DNA of 64,000 bases from Anaerosphaera multitolerans (GCF_004006535.1 NZ_RLIH01000010.1:26271-90270); one strand, 5' to 3'. Positions 9,561 through 18,698 are shown, counted from the stretch's first letter. Numbers and translations: made by a program. Notes: generated by a model not told the origin, from the sequence alone.

Positions 9561-10771
9561 TTTCCAGCTATTTGTTTCAATATCCCAATAGTTTTACTGT
9601 CATCGTGTTCATCTATACCTGCTCTATATTTTCCCGATGGAAAATTATAACTTATTTGTTTTAATCCATTCATATCCATTAATAAAGATAAATCTTGAGG
9701 ATTGTCTAAACCCATAGCGTCTACTATTACAGCGACCATTTTCTCCGCTTCATTATTTCTAAGAGGAATAATAAAACTCTGTGGATACTCAATTCCACTA
9801 TCTAAATCTAAATAATAATCAGAAGGATGAAGTTCTTTTCTGACTTTCTCATAAAGCCCTGGTTTTTCTATATAGTTATTATAGTCTTCTAAACTATTAT
9901 ATTCCCATAATTTAAGTAAATGTCCAGTTAAACCAATATCGTAATTTCCTGCGATCTCTTCCGGTGCTCCCATAGGTTTAAATTTTATAGTTAAGTCCTT
10001 CTCTCCTTTTTGTCCCACTCTTAATATCCCTTTTTCTGAAATTGCTGCTTTTGACATTGAATATCTTCCAGATCCAGAAGCATTTCTTGCAATTACAGGA
10101 ACTTCATAAGTCCCTGGAAGTAGATTGTCAGGAATATTTTTTGGTTTCCCCTGAAAAATATAAATTTCATAAATTCCTTCTTTTATAGTGTCTTCCTTTC
10201 CACCATCATCAAATGTTTTTGAACAGTCTATATTAATTCCATAAGAGTGATTCCCATAAGGCGCATTCCCTGCAACAGGTACTACATCCACTACTTTTCT
10301 TTCATTCTTTTCCAAAGTTTCATCTGTTCCATCACTTTTTTGTGCTACAACAGTCATATATGCCTCTATTTGTTCAGGCCAAATATCATATTGAAAATCT
10401 AAGTTATCTTCTAACACTTCAATATTAATTACGCCAAAAGAATTAGCAAAATAATTTTTTACTTTAATTTCATATCCATGACATACTTGTTCAGAGCCAT
10501 GTCTTTCATAAAATAAATCCTGATGTTCTTCTTTAAATTCTAAAAGTCTTGAGTCATTTTTACTCATTTCCTTAAATTCAATATAGTCCTCATCTTTCCA
10601 TGACCTTTCTGTTCTACCTGAAACTCTTATAAAAATATTATCTTTTACATCACCATTATTTAAAACTAAAGGAACCCTTTCAGGTGCCTCACTTTGAGCT
10701 ATTACATTTGTAGGAAATATTCCCACTATTAACATTAATGCTAAAAATAAACTAAGTAATTTTTTTTCCAT
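9458..10771 (-). CDS. Giant SLH-anchored multi-NEAT heme receptor, 5' part (frame-split)
   Basis: This 437-codon frame supplies the signal peptide (1-26), a beta-rich domain (about 30-210) and a first NEAT-like domain (about 215-375, with YSMSKAAI and VDAMGLDNP). From codon 393 the frame runs into unrelated residues and a stop at 9458. The other frame, if joined at the A-tract 9592-9595, continues sensibly as KNYWDIETNSWKMSEAEY into the downstream ORF. The intact protein would be about 1,670 residues. As written, this half would be secreted without an anchor. The cause may be real phase variation, a fixed mutation or a sequencing error. The ribosome site GAGGAGG lies beside a hairpin able to mask it. 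Confidence 0.85.
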   Translation of the reverse strand: MEKKLLSLFLALMLIVGIFPTNVIAQSEAPERVPLVLNNGDVKDNIFIRVSGRTERSWKDEDYIEFKEMSKNDSRLLEFKEEHQDLFYERHGSEQVCHGYEIKVKNYFANSFGVINIEVLEDNLDFQYDIWPEQIEAYMTVVAQKSDGTDETLEKNERKVVDVVPVAGNAPYGNHSYGINIDCSKTFDDGGKEDTIKEGIYEIYIFQGKPKNIPDNLLPGTYEVPVIARNASGSGRYSMSKAAISEKGILRVGQKGEKDLTIKFKPMGAPEEIAGNYDIGLTGHLLKLWEYNSLEDYNNYIEKPGLYEKVRKELHPSDYYLDLDSGIEYPQSFIIPLRNNEAEKMVAVIVDAMGLDNPQDLSLLMDMNGLKQISYNFPSGKYRAGIDEHDDSKTIGILKQIAGKCRKLNILVVLKILKSVRFRLLFVRMHHFFLGWI

Positions 10772-10775
10772 TTTT

Positions 10776-10816
10776 CCTCCTCTTTTTTAAAAGGAGGAGA
10801 TAACTCCTCCTTTTAA
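10776..10816 (-). promoter_or_regulatory. Hairpin with anti-Shine-Dalgarno arm before the SLH receptor gene
   Basis: In the 51-base gap on the minus strand, TTAAAAGGAGGAG pairs with CTCCTCCTTTTAA (10787-10816, 4-base loop). The CTCCTCC arm could instead pair with the real ribosome site GAGGAGG at 10776-10782, which lies just downstream. It may simply be a terminator of the 208-residue gene, or a translation-coupling switch. Confidence 0.5.
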
Positions 10817-10822
10817 ACTTAC

Positions 10823-11449
10823 TTAATTAAATGTATATCTCGCTTTTGGATTCATCATTGCTCCAGCAACTTGCCCTAAAATACCTTCATTAGCGAGATT
10901 TGTTTTAAACTTAACTCCAATAGTTTTATTGAATAAATTACGATTTATATTTACTATTTCATTTACAACAGTATTTTTAGGAACTGTAATTGTAAAATAT
11001 TCAGGAACAAGTTCTCCTTCTTTATTAGAAGAAGATTTATTACCATGAGCTGTTGCTTCTATGAAAATTCCACCTAAGTTAAATTCCAATTTTGTAATAT
11101 CTGCACTATAAGTTCCAAGCAAAGGTATTTCCCTTTTAATTCCTTGAGTATATAAAACTAATTCATAAGAATCTTCAGTTTCTGTTCTTATACATTTGTC
11201 CTTTATAAAAGCAGAATCAGACATTGAAAGTTCATTTTTATTCTCTTTTACCATTACAAAGTCTCCTGCCACTTTATTAGAAACCTTTTCTTCAAACTCT
11301 TCTAGTACCATATTAGCTAAAGTTTCTATACCATACTTCTCAATTGCATATTCTTCTGACATATTTGAATCCATTTCCACTGCCATACTCGGTGCAATAA
11401 ATCTCAAAGTCATAACAAAAGCTAACATTAAACCAAATAATTTTTTCAC
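10823..11449 (-). CDS. Small secreted NEAT-like protein
   Basis: The 208-residue protein starts at GTG with a good ribosome site (AAGAGGTAAGAA) and has a signal peptide (1-23). The remainder is beta-rich. It is not an obvious NEAT domain, but it carries LSMSDSAFI near residue 75 and AGAMMNPKARYTF at the C-terminus. These match in order and spacing the two Met-containing motifs of the neighbouring NEAT and Shp-type proteins. It has no anchor, so it may be a free hemophore-like carrier. It lies between the transporter genes and the SLH receptor gene on the same strand, followed by a hairpin. The NEAT assignment is inference from motif order and context. Confidence 0.6.
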   Translation of the reverse strand: MKKLFGLMLAFVMTLRFIAPSMAVEMDSNMSEEYAIEKYGIETLANMVLEEFEEKVSNKVAGDFVMVKENKNELSMSDSAFIKDKCIRTETEDSYELVLYTQGIKREIPLLGTYSADITKLEFNLGGIFIEATAHGNKSSSNKEGELVPEYFTITVPKNTVVNEIVNINRNLFNKTIGVKFKTNLANEGILGQVAGAMMNPKARYTFN

Positions 11450-11803
11450 TTCTTACCTCTTAACAATTTTCTATATAAACGCTCATCGTACTTTAATCTT
11501 AAACCACTTTCAAACAAACCACCTCCCTTACTTACTTATTTATTTCTTTAACTTAAAAAAATATTATTCTTAATTAATATATTATTATTTTGTCGTTTTT
11601 TTAATCTTACTTACTTCTATTGTTCTGATTTTAAATGTTCTAGAATAAAGCTTTTTTAGACTTTTATCATATTTAAGAACTTTTAAACCATAGTTCCAAC
11701 AAAAATCACAAACCAAAACTTTCCTTTAATAATTTTTAAAAATTATATTTTATTCTTTCTTTATACCTACAGTTAGTCATTCCCAAATTATTTCTGTTAT
11801 TAT
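11450..11803. other. Intergenic region within the heme locus
   Basis: About 350 AT-rich bases separate the ATPase gene from the small secreted NEAT-like gene. They probably hold a separate promoter for the downstream receptor genes. I see no strong operator or terminator. Confidence 0.4.
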
Positions 11804-12565
11804 TTATTGATCTTGTAAAACAACTTTGTTTCCACAAACCTCTTCAACTTTAAGAGATATATCATATATCTCAGATAAATTCTCATTATCTAGTACCCTG
11901 TTAGGAGAACCCTTAAATTTAATTTTCCCATCTAACATGCCAACCACCTCATCAGAATAATTTATAGCTTGATTTATATCATGTAATACCATTATTATTG
12001 TAATGCCTAAGTTTTTATTCAATTTTTTAATTAAATTTAATATATCAAATTGATATTTTATATCTAAATAAGTAGTTGGTTCATCTAAAAATAAAATATT
12101 ACTTTTTTGAGCAAGTGCCATTGCAATAAATACCCTTTGTTTCTGGCCCCCTGAAAGCTTCTCTATTTCTTCATTTTTAAAATCCAATAATTTAGTAAGT
12201 TCAAGAGCCCACTCCACTTCTTCATAATCTTTTTCAGTGTATCTGCGTAATGGTTTTAAATAAGGTGTTCTACCATAACTTACAAATTGTTCTACTGTAA
12301 TATCTCCTCTTATTCTATTTTGTTGATGAACTATTGCAACTTGTTGAGCAAACTCCTTATATTTTATATCTTTTATGTTCTTACCTTTTAAGGTAATCTT
12401 TCCTTGTCTTGTTACTAAATTTTTAGTACAAAGATTTAATAATGTGCTTTTCCCACTTCCGTTAGAACCTATTATTGTAGTAATGCTTCCTTCTTTAAAT
12501 TTTACATTTATATCTTTTAAAACTTTGCTTTTCCCATAGGAAAAATTTAAATGTTTAATTTCCAT
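11804..12565 (-). CDS. Heme/iron ABC transporter ATPase (HtsC/FecE-like)
   Basis: A 253-residue ATP-binding subunit: Walker A GSNGSGKST (about 33-41), signature LSGGQKQR (about 140), Walker B ILFLDEPT and the switch histidine in VLHD. It resembles FecE/FhuC/HtsC subunits. It overlaps the permease gene by 11 bases and has an AGGAGG ribosome site, so it is translationally coupled. With the permease and lipoprotein it forms a complete importer. Heme as substrate follows from the Shp and NEAT neighbours and from the lipoprotein's Met/His residues. Confidence 0.92.
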   Translation of the reverse strand: MEIKHLNFSYGKSKVLKDINVKFKEGSITTIIGSNGSGKSTLLNLCTKNLVTRQGKITLKGKNIKDIKYKEFAQQVAIVHQQNRIRGDITVEQFVSYGRTPYLKPLRRYTEKDYEEVEWALELTKLLDFKNEEIEKLSGGQKQRVFIAMALAQKSNILFLDEPTTYLDIKYQFDILNLIKKLNKNLGITIIMVLHDINQAINYSDEVVGMLDGKIKFKGSPNRVLDNENLSEIYDISLKVEEVCGNKVVLQDQ

Positions 12566-13550
12566 AATTTTTTCCTCCTATTTTTAATAAAGATATAAAG
12601 AAAGGTCCTCCAACTACGCTCATAATTACAGCAGACTGTATTTCATAAGGATGAGCTATTATTCTTCCAACTGTATCTGAAAGAAGTAATAAAAATGCCC
12701 CTAAAAAAATACTAAAAGGAATTAAGTATTTATGATCACTTCCAACAATTAATCTACCTATATGAGGAACTAAAAGTCCCAAAAACCCTATTACACCTAC
12801 TATTGCAGTTGTAACCGATGATAAAATTATCGCTATAAATGCTATAAAAAACCTATACTTATTCACATTTACTCCTAAAGACCGTGCAGTTTTATCTTCT
12901 AAAGAAATTAAATTACATGCCCTTGCAGTAAATAATGAGATTATTAAAAATATTCCAATGTATAATACAATTATTCTTACATCATCCCAAGTCTTTTGTG
13001 ATATATTGCCTTCAATAATTGACTGAACTTTCGTTAAATTTCCACCTGTAAAAGATTTAATTCCCTCAGCTATTCCAACAAAGGTCATATTCAAGGCAAC
13101 TCCAACTAAAAGCAACCTTATAGGCCTTACTCCATCATCCCATGCCAGTGAATAAATTAGAAAATAAGCTAATAATCCGCCTACTACACTAAACAATGGC
13201 GTTAAGAAAAAAATATTCGGAAATATTAAGGCTATTATAAGAGATGCAAGAGATGCTGCTGAAGATATTCCGATAATTCCCGGATCAATCAACGGATTTT
13301 TCATAACAGCTTGTAGCATGGTTCCAGAAACTGCTAGTGCAGCTCCTGCAAAAATTGATATAATTATTCTTGGAAATCTCAAATCATATACTGTTGCTAC
13401 GTCTGAATCATAATTTATAAATAATCCTCTTATTAATTGAATGGGCGTAATCTTTAGACTTCCAGTATTTAATGAACAAATAAATAAAATAAATAGAAGT
13501 AAGATTATAATTATAAAACTTAGTGTTTTTTTTCTTGTATTATTCTTCAT
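12555..13550 (-). CDS. Heme/iron ABC transporter permease (FecCD family, HtsB-like)
   Basis: The 331-residue polytopic protein has the hallmarks of FecCD/BtuC-family permeases: about nine to ten membrane segments, LRFPRIIISIFAGAALAVSGT near residue 60 and the late GVIGFLGLLVPHIGR that contacts the ATPase. The length is normal. The start at 13550 has a GGGAGG ribosome site inside the end of the lipoprotein gene (11-base overlap). It probably works as a homodimer that passes heme through the membrane. Confidence 0.93.
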   Translation of the reverse strand: MKNNTRKKTLSFIIIILLLFILFICSLNTGSLKITPIQLIRGLFINYDSDVATVYDLRFPRIIISIFAGAALAVSGTMLQAVMKNPLIDPGIIGISSAASLASLIIALIFPNIFFLTPLFSVVGGLLAYFLIYSLAWDDGVRPIRLLLVGVALNMTFVGIAEGIKSFTGGNLTKVQSIIEGNISQKTWDDVRIIVLYIGIFLIISLFTARACNLISLEDKTARSLGVNVNKYRFFIAFIAIILSSVTTAIVGVIGFLGLLVPHIGRLIVGSDHKYLIPFSIFLGAFLLLLSDTVGRIIAHPYEIQSAVIMSVVGGPFFISLLKIGGKNYGN

Positions 13551-14421
13551 AAAGAACCTCCCGCAAGTCTTCTAAAGCTTCTTTATAATTGAATTTTGCA
13601 CTCATTCCAAATTTCTTATACTCTAAGTCATAAACCTTGTTTTCTTTTACTGCCCTAAAATGTTTCCAAATATCATTGGTTTCAAACTCTTCTTTAAACA
13701 TTTTTACAACATCATTGGGCATTGCGTGAGCACATCTTAGTATTATGTCAGGATTTTTTTCAATCATGTCTTCAGTGTTAATATTTATAAACTGCTGATC
13801 TGTACCAGCATATACATTTTCTCCTCCCGCAAGTTCTACTAAACTTCCAACATAGGAGTTTTCAGTGGCTACCACATAAGACCCTGGGAGTCCCATTAAC
13901 ACTAAAATTTTTGGACTTTTAAAATTTTTGTTTTTCTCTTTATAATTTTTAATAAATTTCTCAAAATCATCTCTTAAAGCCTTTGCTTCTTTTTCCCTTC
14001 CCAGCAATTCACCAAGATCATCTATTGACTTATACATACCTTGAACATTGTTTAAATTTAAAAATCCATAATCAACATCTGCCGCCTCGTATTTGGGTAG
14101 TAAATCAGAGATTAAACTTACAGGACTGAATATATAATCAGGATTCAAAGATTTAATAATTTCCATGTCAGGAGTCATTGCCATTCCAACTTTAGGTAAT
14201 TTTTCATATCTATTTGGACAATCATCTATTTCTGAGTCTGGAACTCCAATAAGATCTACATCTAATTTTTCCATAATATAAACCGTAGCCATACTTGTTC
14301 CTATAATTTTTAAATCATCAGATAAATTATCACTATTATTTGAAGCTTCATTTTGATCAACGCAACCAGAAAAAAATAACAATGAAATAAATAAAACTAT
14401 ACATGATTTAAATTTATTCAT
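13540..14421 (-). CDS. Heme ABC transporter substrate-binding lipoprotein (IsdE/HtsA-like)
   Basis: The start at 14421 is chosen because it follows AGAGAGGA and begins a lipoprotein signal peptide ending in LLFFSGC (Cys20); an upstream in-frame start at 14469 would add 16 residues that spoil the signal. The mature part is a class III (helical backbone) binding protein. Met80/Met82 in VGMAMTPDMEIIK and His232 in RCAHAMPND fall where IsdE and HtsA place their Met and His heme ligands (about 78 and 229). It should accept heme from the Shp-like protein and deliver it to the permease. It overlaps the Shp-like gene by 8 bases. Confidence 0.9.
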   Translation of the reverse strand: MNKFKSCIVLFISLLFFSGCVDQNEASNNSDNLSDDLKIIGTSMATVYIMEKLDVDLIGVPDSEIDDCPNRYEKLPKVGMAMTPDMEIIKSLNPDYIFSPVSLISDLLPKYEAADVDYGFLNLNNVQGMYKSIDDLGELLGREKEAKALRDDFEKFIKNYKEKNKNFKSPKILVLMGLPGSYVVATENSYVGSLVELAGGENVYAGTDQQFININTEDMIEKNPDIILRCAHAMPNDVVKMFKEEFETNDIWKHFRAVKENKVYDLEYKKFGMSAKFNYKEALEDLREVLYEE

Positions 14422-15352
14422 ATAATTGTTCCTCTCTAAATTCGTTTTTCTTTTTAAAATAATTTGCAACTATATATATTCCAGACGCCATTAATAATAG
14501 TAAAAAAGCTGTTCCACCTAAAATAGATATACATACCTTAAATATGAAACTTGTAATTGGTCCCCACTTTATCTGATTTATATCTTCTCCGCTATTTTTA
14601 ACTTCTTTCATATCTGAATCATAAATCCTCTTTAATTCTTCAGAATTCTTAGTTAAAAGCCCATGTGAATATCCTAAATCTCCAGCACTCATTTTTGAAT
14701 TAACTGGATTCACTTCCACTTTTTTACCATAAAGAAACATTTTTTCTTCTAAATCATTAGTTCTTATGTTATTATCTGTTTCACTAATATTTTTACTTTG
14801 GTGTATTGTATTTTCTTCTAAATTTTTCGAACTATTATTTCCTAATGAATTTTCTATTGAATCTTTAGAACTACCTATAATTGCAAAGTCAGTATTCCCA
14901 CTTTTGAAATCAGTAAAATTATAATAAAATACTACATCTCTTCCCATTGGTCCCACATAAAATGTACTTCTTACAATTGCATCTTTTTCAGGTATTGGAA
15001 ATCTATAATCACAAGTCTCACTTGTATTTTTAGGAATATCATAATCTACTAAATAAAAATCATCATCGCCTTTATTTTGTACTGCAATACTTACATTTTC
15101 TATAAAATTAGCTAAATTATATCTGACAGTGACGTATAGTTGCCCGTTCACATTTTCAAATAAAGCCTGATGATGTAGCACATTCTCTGTCATTCCTTGT
15201 CCAATCCCTGGATTATTCCCTGCATCTTCTATAGTTCCTGTTATGGGATGTTCATAATAGGGATTAGCAGATGCCGTTTCTAAACCGGATCCTAATACTT
15301 CAAGAGGAAAACACATAAGTAATAATATTATTATCATTATTATTTTTTTCAT
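14414..15352 (-). CDS. Shp-like cell-surface heme-binding protein
   Basis: A 312-residue protein with signal peptide (1-22), a heme-binding Shp-type domain (about 35-150), a polar linker and a C-terminal membrane helix (about 272-300) with a basic tail. QGMTENVLHH (Met54) and FYVGPMGRDVVFYYNF (Met136) match the positions of the two axial methionines known in Streptococcus pyogenes Shp (Met66 and Met153). Shp relays heme from NEAT receptors to the HtsA lipoprotein, and here the gene sits directly before the HtsA-like gene. It overlaps the upstream NEAT gene as ATGA and carries AAAGGAG. Confidence 0.88.
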   Translation of the reverse strand: MKKIIMIIILLLMCFPLEVLGSGLETASANPYYEHPITGTIEDAGNNPGIGQGMTENVLHHQALFENVNGQLYVTVRYNLANFIENVSIAVQNKGDDDFYLVDYDIPKNTSETCDYRFPIPEKDAIVRSTFYVGPMGRDVVFYYNFTDFKSGNTDFAIIGSSKDSIENSLGNNSSKNLEENTIHQSKNISETDNNIRTNDLEEKMFLYGKKVEVNPVNSKMSAGDLGYSHGLLTKNSEELKRIYDSDMKEVKNSGEDINQIKWGPITSFIFKVCISILGGTAFLLLLMASGIYIVANYFKKKNEFREEQLYE

Positions 15353-16791
15353 ATTATTTTCTCCTTTCTGTTTAACTCCTCCTTAATTTCCATTTCTTCT
15401 AAAAGAACCTTTAAATATTTTCTTATAATATATAAACTTCCAAAAACTATTCCTACTATTCCAAATAGAGAAATTATTATTATTACCTTATTTTCTTTTA
15501 TGATTTCATTTTCACATAAGTGTAATGTATCCTCTTGCTTATCTTTATCTACGATATTTTGCATATTTCCCAAATTATCTTTTTTATTGTTCTCAGATTT
15601 AACCTTAGCCGGAGAAAAGTTCCTCGATTGAGGCTCTATTTTAGAAGTATCATTTATTTTATTTACTTTTGGTGGATTGCTTTTTCCATTAACTGACGTT
15701 GATAGAATCGCTTTTGTTGTACTATTTCTTTCACTTCCCGTATCAGTTATTTCTTTTTTTTGACCACCTGTAGTATTTTCAGCTTTTTCAACCATTGCAA
15801 ACGGCACAAATTTATCATAATTAAAATTTATTTCATCATCTTTAAGATTATATTGAATCTCCTGTATTTCCTCTTCTATGGCATATAATGTAAAGTCTTT
15901 TTGTCCTTTTTTTATTGGAAGAGTTATGTTAACAAAACCTTTAGGAATAAACTTTTCTCTTAAATTATTTATTTTGCCAGAAGAATTATACGGAATTTCA
16001 CTTAACTCCCCCAATGCTTCCAACTCATAAGATGTGACCATATCTAAATCACCAAACCTACTTTGTACTACTTTCAAATCCTTTCCTGTCATTTTATTTG
16101 CATAGAAGGTAAAATCTTTATCAAATATTCCTGAATCTGCTTCAATAGTCACTCCTTTATTGCTTTTCTTGATACTTTCTTTTGGATCAAATAGTTTTCT
16201 CTTCTCTCCATTTTTAGCCTTACTAATTAAAACAGCCTCATCTTCACTAATTTTTTTTATTTTATCAAACTCAAATTTTAACCTTGCTTCAATCGGGTCA
16301 TCCCCCATAGGCTCTACCTTAGGATCTACCATTACTCTTAAATATTCATCCATATACTTCAATGGTAATGTAAAAACCTCTGGTCTTTTTTCATCTTCTT
16401 TTGACACTTCCAATTCAAAAGAATGAGGAGTGGATTTTACAAATTTTTCTCCATCATCATAATATAAATTTATTAAAGAAGCAGTTAAATTCGATATTGT
16501 CATTTTGTCACTTCCTATATACAAAGTTACATCTTTATCTTTAACTTCTATATTAGCTAAATGTTTCATAGCTTTATTTCCCATTGAAGCTTTATCTTCT
16601 ATTGCATGCCAAAGATTTACAGGCAATTCATAAAATCCTTCTTCTAAAATTATCGGATTGTGATTATTAATACTATCTAGTTCTTTTTCCACCTCTTTTA
16701 TTTCATTTACATCCATTTCTATTGCTACTACCATATTTAATGGTAAAACCAAAGCTAATATAAAACATATTAAATTTAAAAAACTTTTCAT
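15349..16791 (-). CDS. Membrane-anchored NEAT-domain protein, first gene of the heme operon
   Basis: The 480-residue protein has a signal peptide (1-23), a NEAT domain (about 50-185; ASMGNKAMKH and VEPMGDDPIEARLKF), a second beta-rich domain (about 205-335), a long polar Asn/Lys/Ser-rich spacer and a C-terminal membrane helix (about 440-460) with charged tail. The spacer would let the NEAT domain reach through the peptidoglycan, so it could pass heme from wall receptors to the Shp-like protein encoded next. It lacks YxxxY and keeps the two-Met pattern. It opens a tightly overlapping operon of five genes (ATGA overlap with the next). Three copies of a TATCAGTTA motif lie upstream. Confidence 0.85.
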   Translation of the reverse strand: MKSFLNLICFILALVLPLNMVVAIEMDVNEIKEVEKELDSINNHNPIILEEGFYELPVNLWHAIEDKASMGNKAMKHLANIEVKDKDVTLYIGSDKMTISNLTASLINLYYDDGEKFVKSTPHSFELEVSKEDEKRPEVFTLPLKYMDEYLRVMVDPKVEPMGDDPIEARLKFEFDKIKKISEDEAVLISKAKNGEKRKLFDPKESIKKSNKGVTIEADSGIFDKDFTFYANKMTGKDLKVVQSRFGDLDMVTSYELEALGELSEIPYNSSGKINNLREKFIPKGFVNITLPIKKGQKDFTLYAIEEEIQEIQYNLKDDEINFNYDKFVPFAMVEKAENTTGGQKKEITDTGSERNSTTKAILSTSVNGKSNPPKVNKINDTSKIEPQSRNFSPAKVKSENNKKDNLGNMQNIVDKDKQEDTLHLCENEIIKENKVIIIISLFGIVGIVFGSLYIIRKYLKVLLEEMEIKEELNRKEKII

Positions 16792-16889
16792 TTTTATTTC
16801 CTCTATTATTTTTTATTAACAATTGCTCTCATTACCTTTTTAAATCCTACCAAAATCCTATGAATTAAATCAAGCTTTTTAAGACTTTT

Positions 16890-17040
16890 TATCAGTTAAC
16901 TAGAGTTTACTATATTTAACTCTCTTACTTTTTTTCTAAATATTTTATTGAAAAATATGTAAACTTATTAAGTTTATACATAAAAAATAATATAATAAAA
17001 CAAAAATATCAGTTATTTTAAAAGTTCATATCAGTTAACT
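16890..17040 (-). promoter_or_regulatory. Three repeated TATCAGTTA motifs upstream of the heme operon
   Basis: TATCAGTTAACT occurs at 16890-16901 and 17029-17040, and TATCAGTTATTT at 17007-17018. The last two are 22 bases apart, about two helical turns. The core AGTTAACT is a palindrome. On the minus strand a possible promoter (TTGTTT, then TATAAA about 19 bases on) lies between the sites. This looks like the operator region of an unknown, perhaps metal-responsive, regulator. No Fur-type box is visible here. Confidence 0.45.
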
Positions 17041-17089
17041 CTTTATTTTAAAATAATATAAATCCATTAGCTATGTGAGGTGACCCATA

Positions 17090-17740
17090 TAAGTGGTAAC
17101 AAATATAAAAGTACCTTGTATTGAAATTTATTGTAAAATAAAATCAATAGGGGTACTTTTTGTATGAAAAGAACTATACATAGCTATGAAACTAAAATGA
17201 AAGTTATTGAAATTAAGTTAAATGAATATTCTAATAGGCAAGTCAAAAATGAGTTAGGACTTAAAAATAAATCTCAAATACAAACCTAGCGGACATAATA
17301 TCGCAATGGTGAACTACATAAATCTAATCAGCCAATTGGCAAGCAATATTCCTATGGTAAAGGTCCCGAAAATTCTAATTCTGAGAAAACTTTGAAACTT
17401 AGAATTAAATCTTTAGAAGAACAAGTAGAACTTCTAAAAAACTACAAACACATGGAAAGGAAGTGGTTCTGGAAATATTAGTTAGTCTAGTTAATAAATT
17501 AAAAAGAATAATTCTAAGTAAGGATATTTTATCACTATTTAATATAGCTAAATCCACATATTAGAGATGGAAGAAGAAAAATAATAGTAAGATAAAAGTA
17601 TTAAGTGATAAAATATATTCATCAGACAATCAGTGAGAAACAAAATTTAAATTGTGTAATAGATACCTTAAATCAACTAACTAAACTAGATAAACCATGT
17701 GTTTTATATTAAGATCAAGAGGGAGCTCGTGAAAAAAAGT
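17090..17740 (+). mobile_element. IS3-family element remnant
   Basis: From ATG 17164 the frame reads like OrfA of IS3/IS150-type elements (MKRTIHSYETKMKVIEIKL, then LRIKSLEEQVELLKNYKHMERKW) with a stop in the middle. Fragments of OrfB follow (LSLFNIAKSTY-RWKKK and LDKPCVLY-DQEGA). Several stops and deletions make it inactive. It abuts the IS256 remnant at about 17740. Confidence 0.7.
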
Positions 17741-18290
17741 CTATAAATATAGCCTTCCATGATAAAATAAAAATATCATTAGGAGGCTATTTATACGGCA
17801 AAGAAAAGAAGAATAAATAAAGAGAAAAAGAAAGCAATAAGTAATTTTATTGAAATGTATGATAGTCTAGATGGACTACACTATAAAATATGTATCTTAC
17901 AAACATAGAAAAGAATTTGCAAAGGATTTAAAAACAATCTATCATGCACCTAATGAAAAAACAGGACAGGATGATGGAACTTACTGAAAAGTGGAAAAAA
18001 TCTATTCTCAGTCTATGAAAAATCGGACAGAAAATCGGGATATTTTAAGTCCGATTTTTAAATTTTCAGAATCAACAAGAAAGGTAATTTATACAAATAA
18101 TGCTATAGAAAGTTTAAATAGCAGTTATCGTAGGTTAAACCGTCAACGCTCTGTATTTCCAAGTGATGCATCATTATTGAAAGTTCTATATTTATCTACA
18201 AATTTGATTACTAAAAAGTGGGTAATGCCCTTAATAAGCTGGGGTCAAGTATATGGTGAATTTTTAATTATGCACGAATACAGCTAAAAT
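17740..18290 (+). mobile_element. IS256-family element remnant
   Basis: The left end and leader are preserved (AGGAGGCTATTTATACGGC, with the start codon mutated to ACG). After an internal deletion, 17991-18287 encodes the C-terminal mutator-type transposase motif: FKFSESTRKVIYTNNAIESL, NRQRSVFPSDASLLKVLYL and TKKW. It is frame-broken and lacks the catalytic middle. Its left end matches the fragment at 4528-4640. Confidence 0.8.
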
Positions 18291-18698
18291 AAAATCTAGT
18301 TTCACAAATTTTATTAAAAAATACACCTGTTTTTACATGTGCACTTGACTTGTCTATCAATAGGTATTATAAAATAAGTACTAGTAAAATATAAAATTTC
18401 ACTAGTACTATAGCATGCCTTTTCATAGAAATACTTAATTTACAGAAAAATTTTTACAGTCCCTCTTTTATTTTTTTAATATATTGGATATTTCTCCATT
18501 CTTCCCTATATTATCTAAATAATATATCCAACTATAAATTTGTCACTTCTATATTTATACTTTAAAACTCTCCACTTCTCATAAATCATTATTAAAAAAC
18601 ACAAAATACTTTTCCATATATTTTGGAGTAAAAGCTATGTTATATTTACAATTACATTTTGTATATGATAAACTATGAATATCTTCATTTTACATATT
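18291..18698. other. Intergenic region after the IS256 remnant
   Basis: No gene is visible. A 9-base inverted repeat AGTACTAGT / ACTAGTACT lies at 18377-18409 and may be a weak terminator or an element end. Confidence 0.4.
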
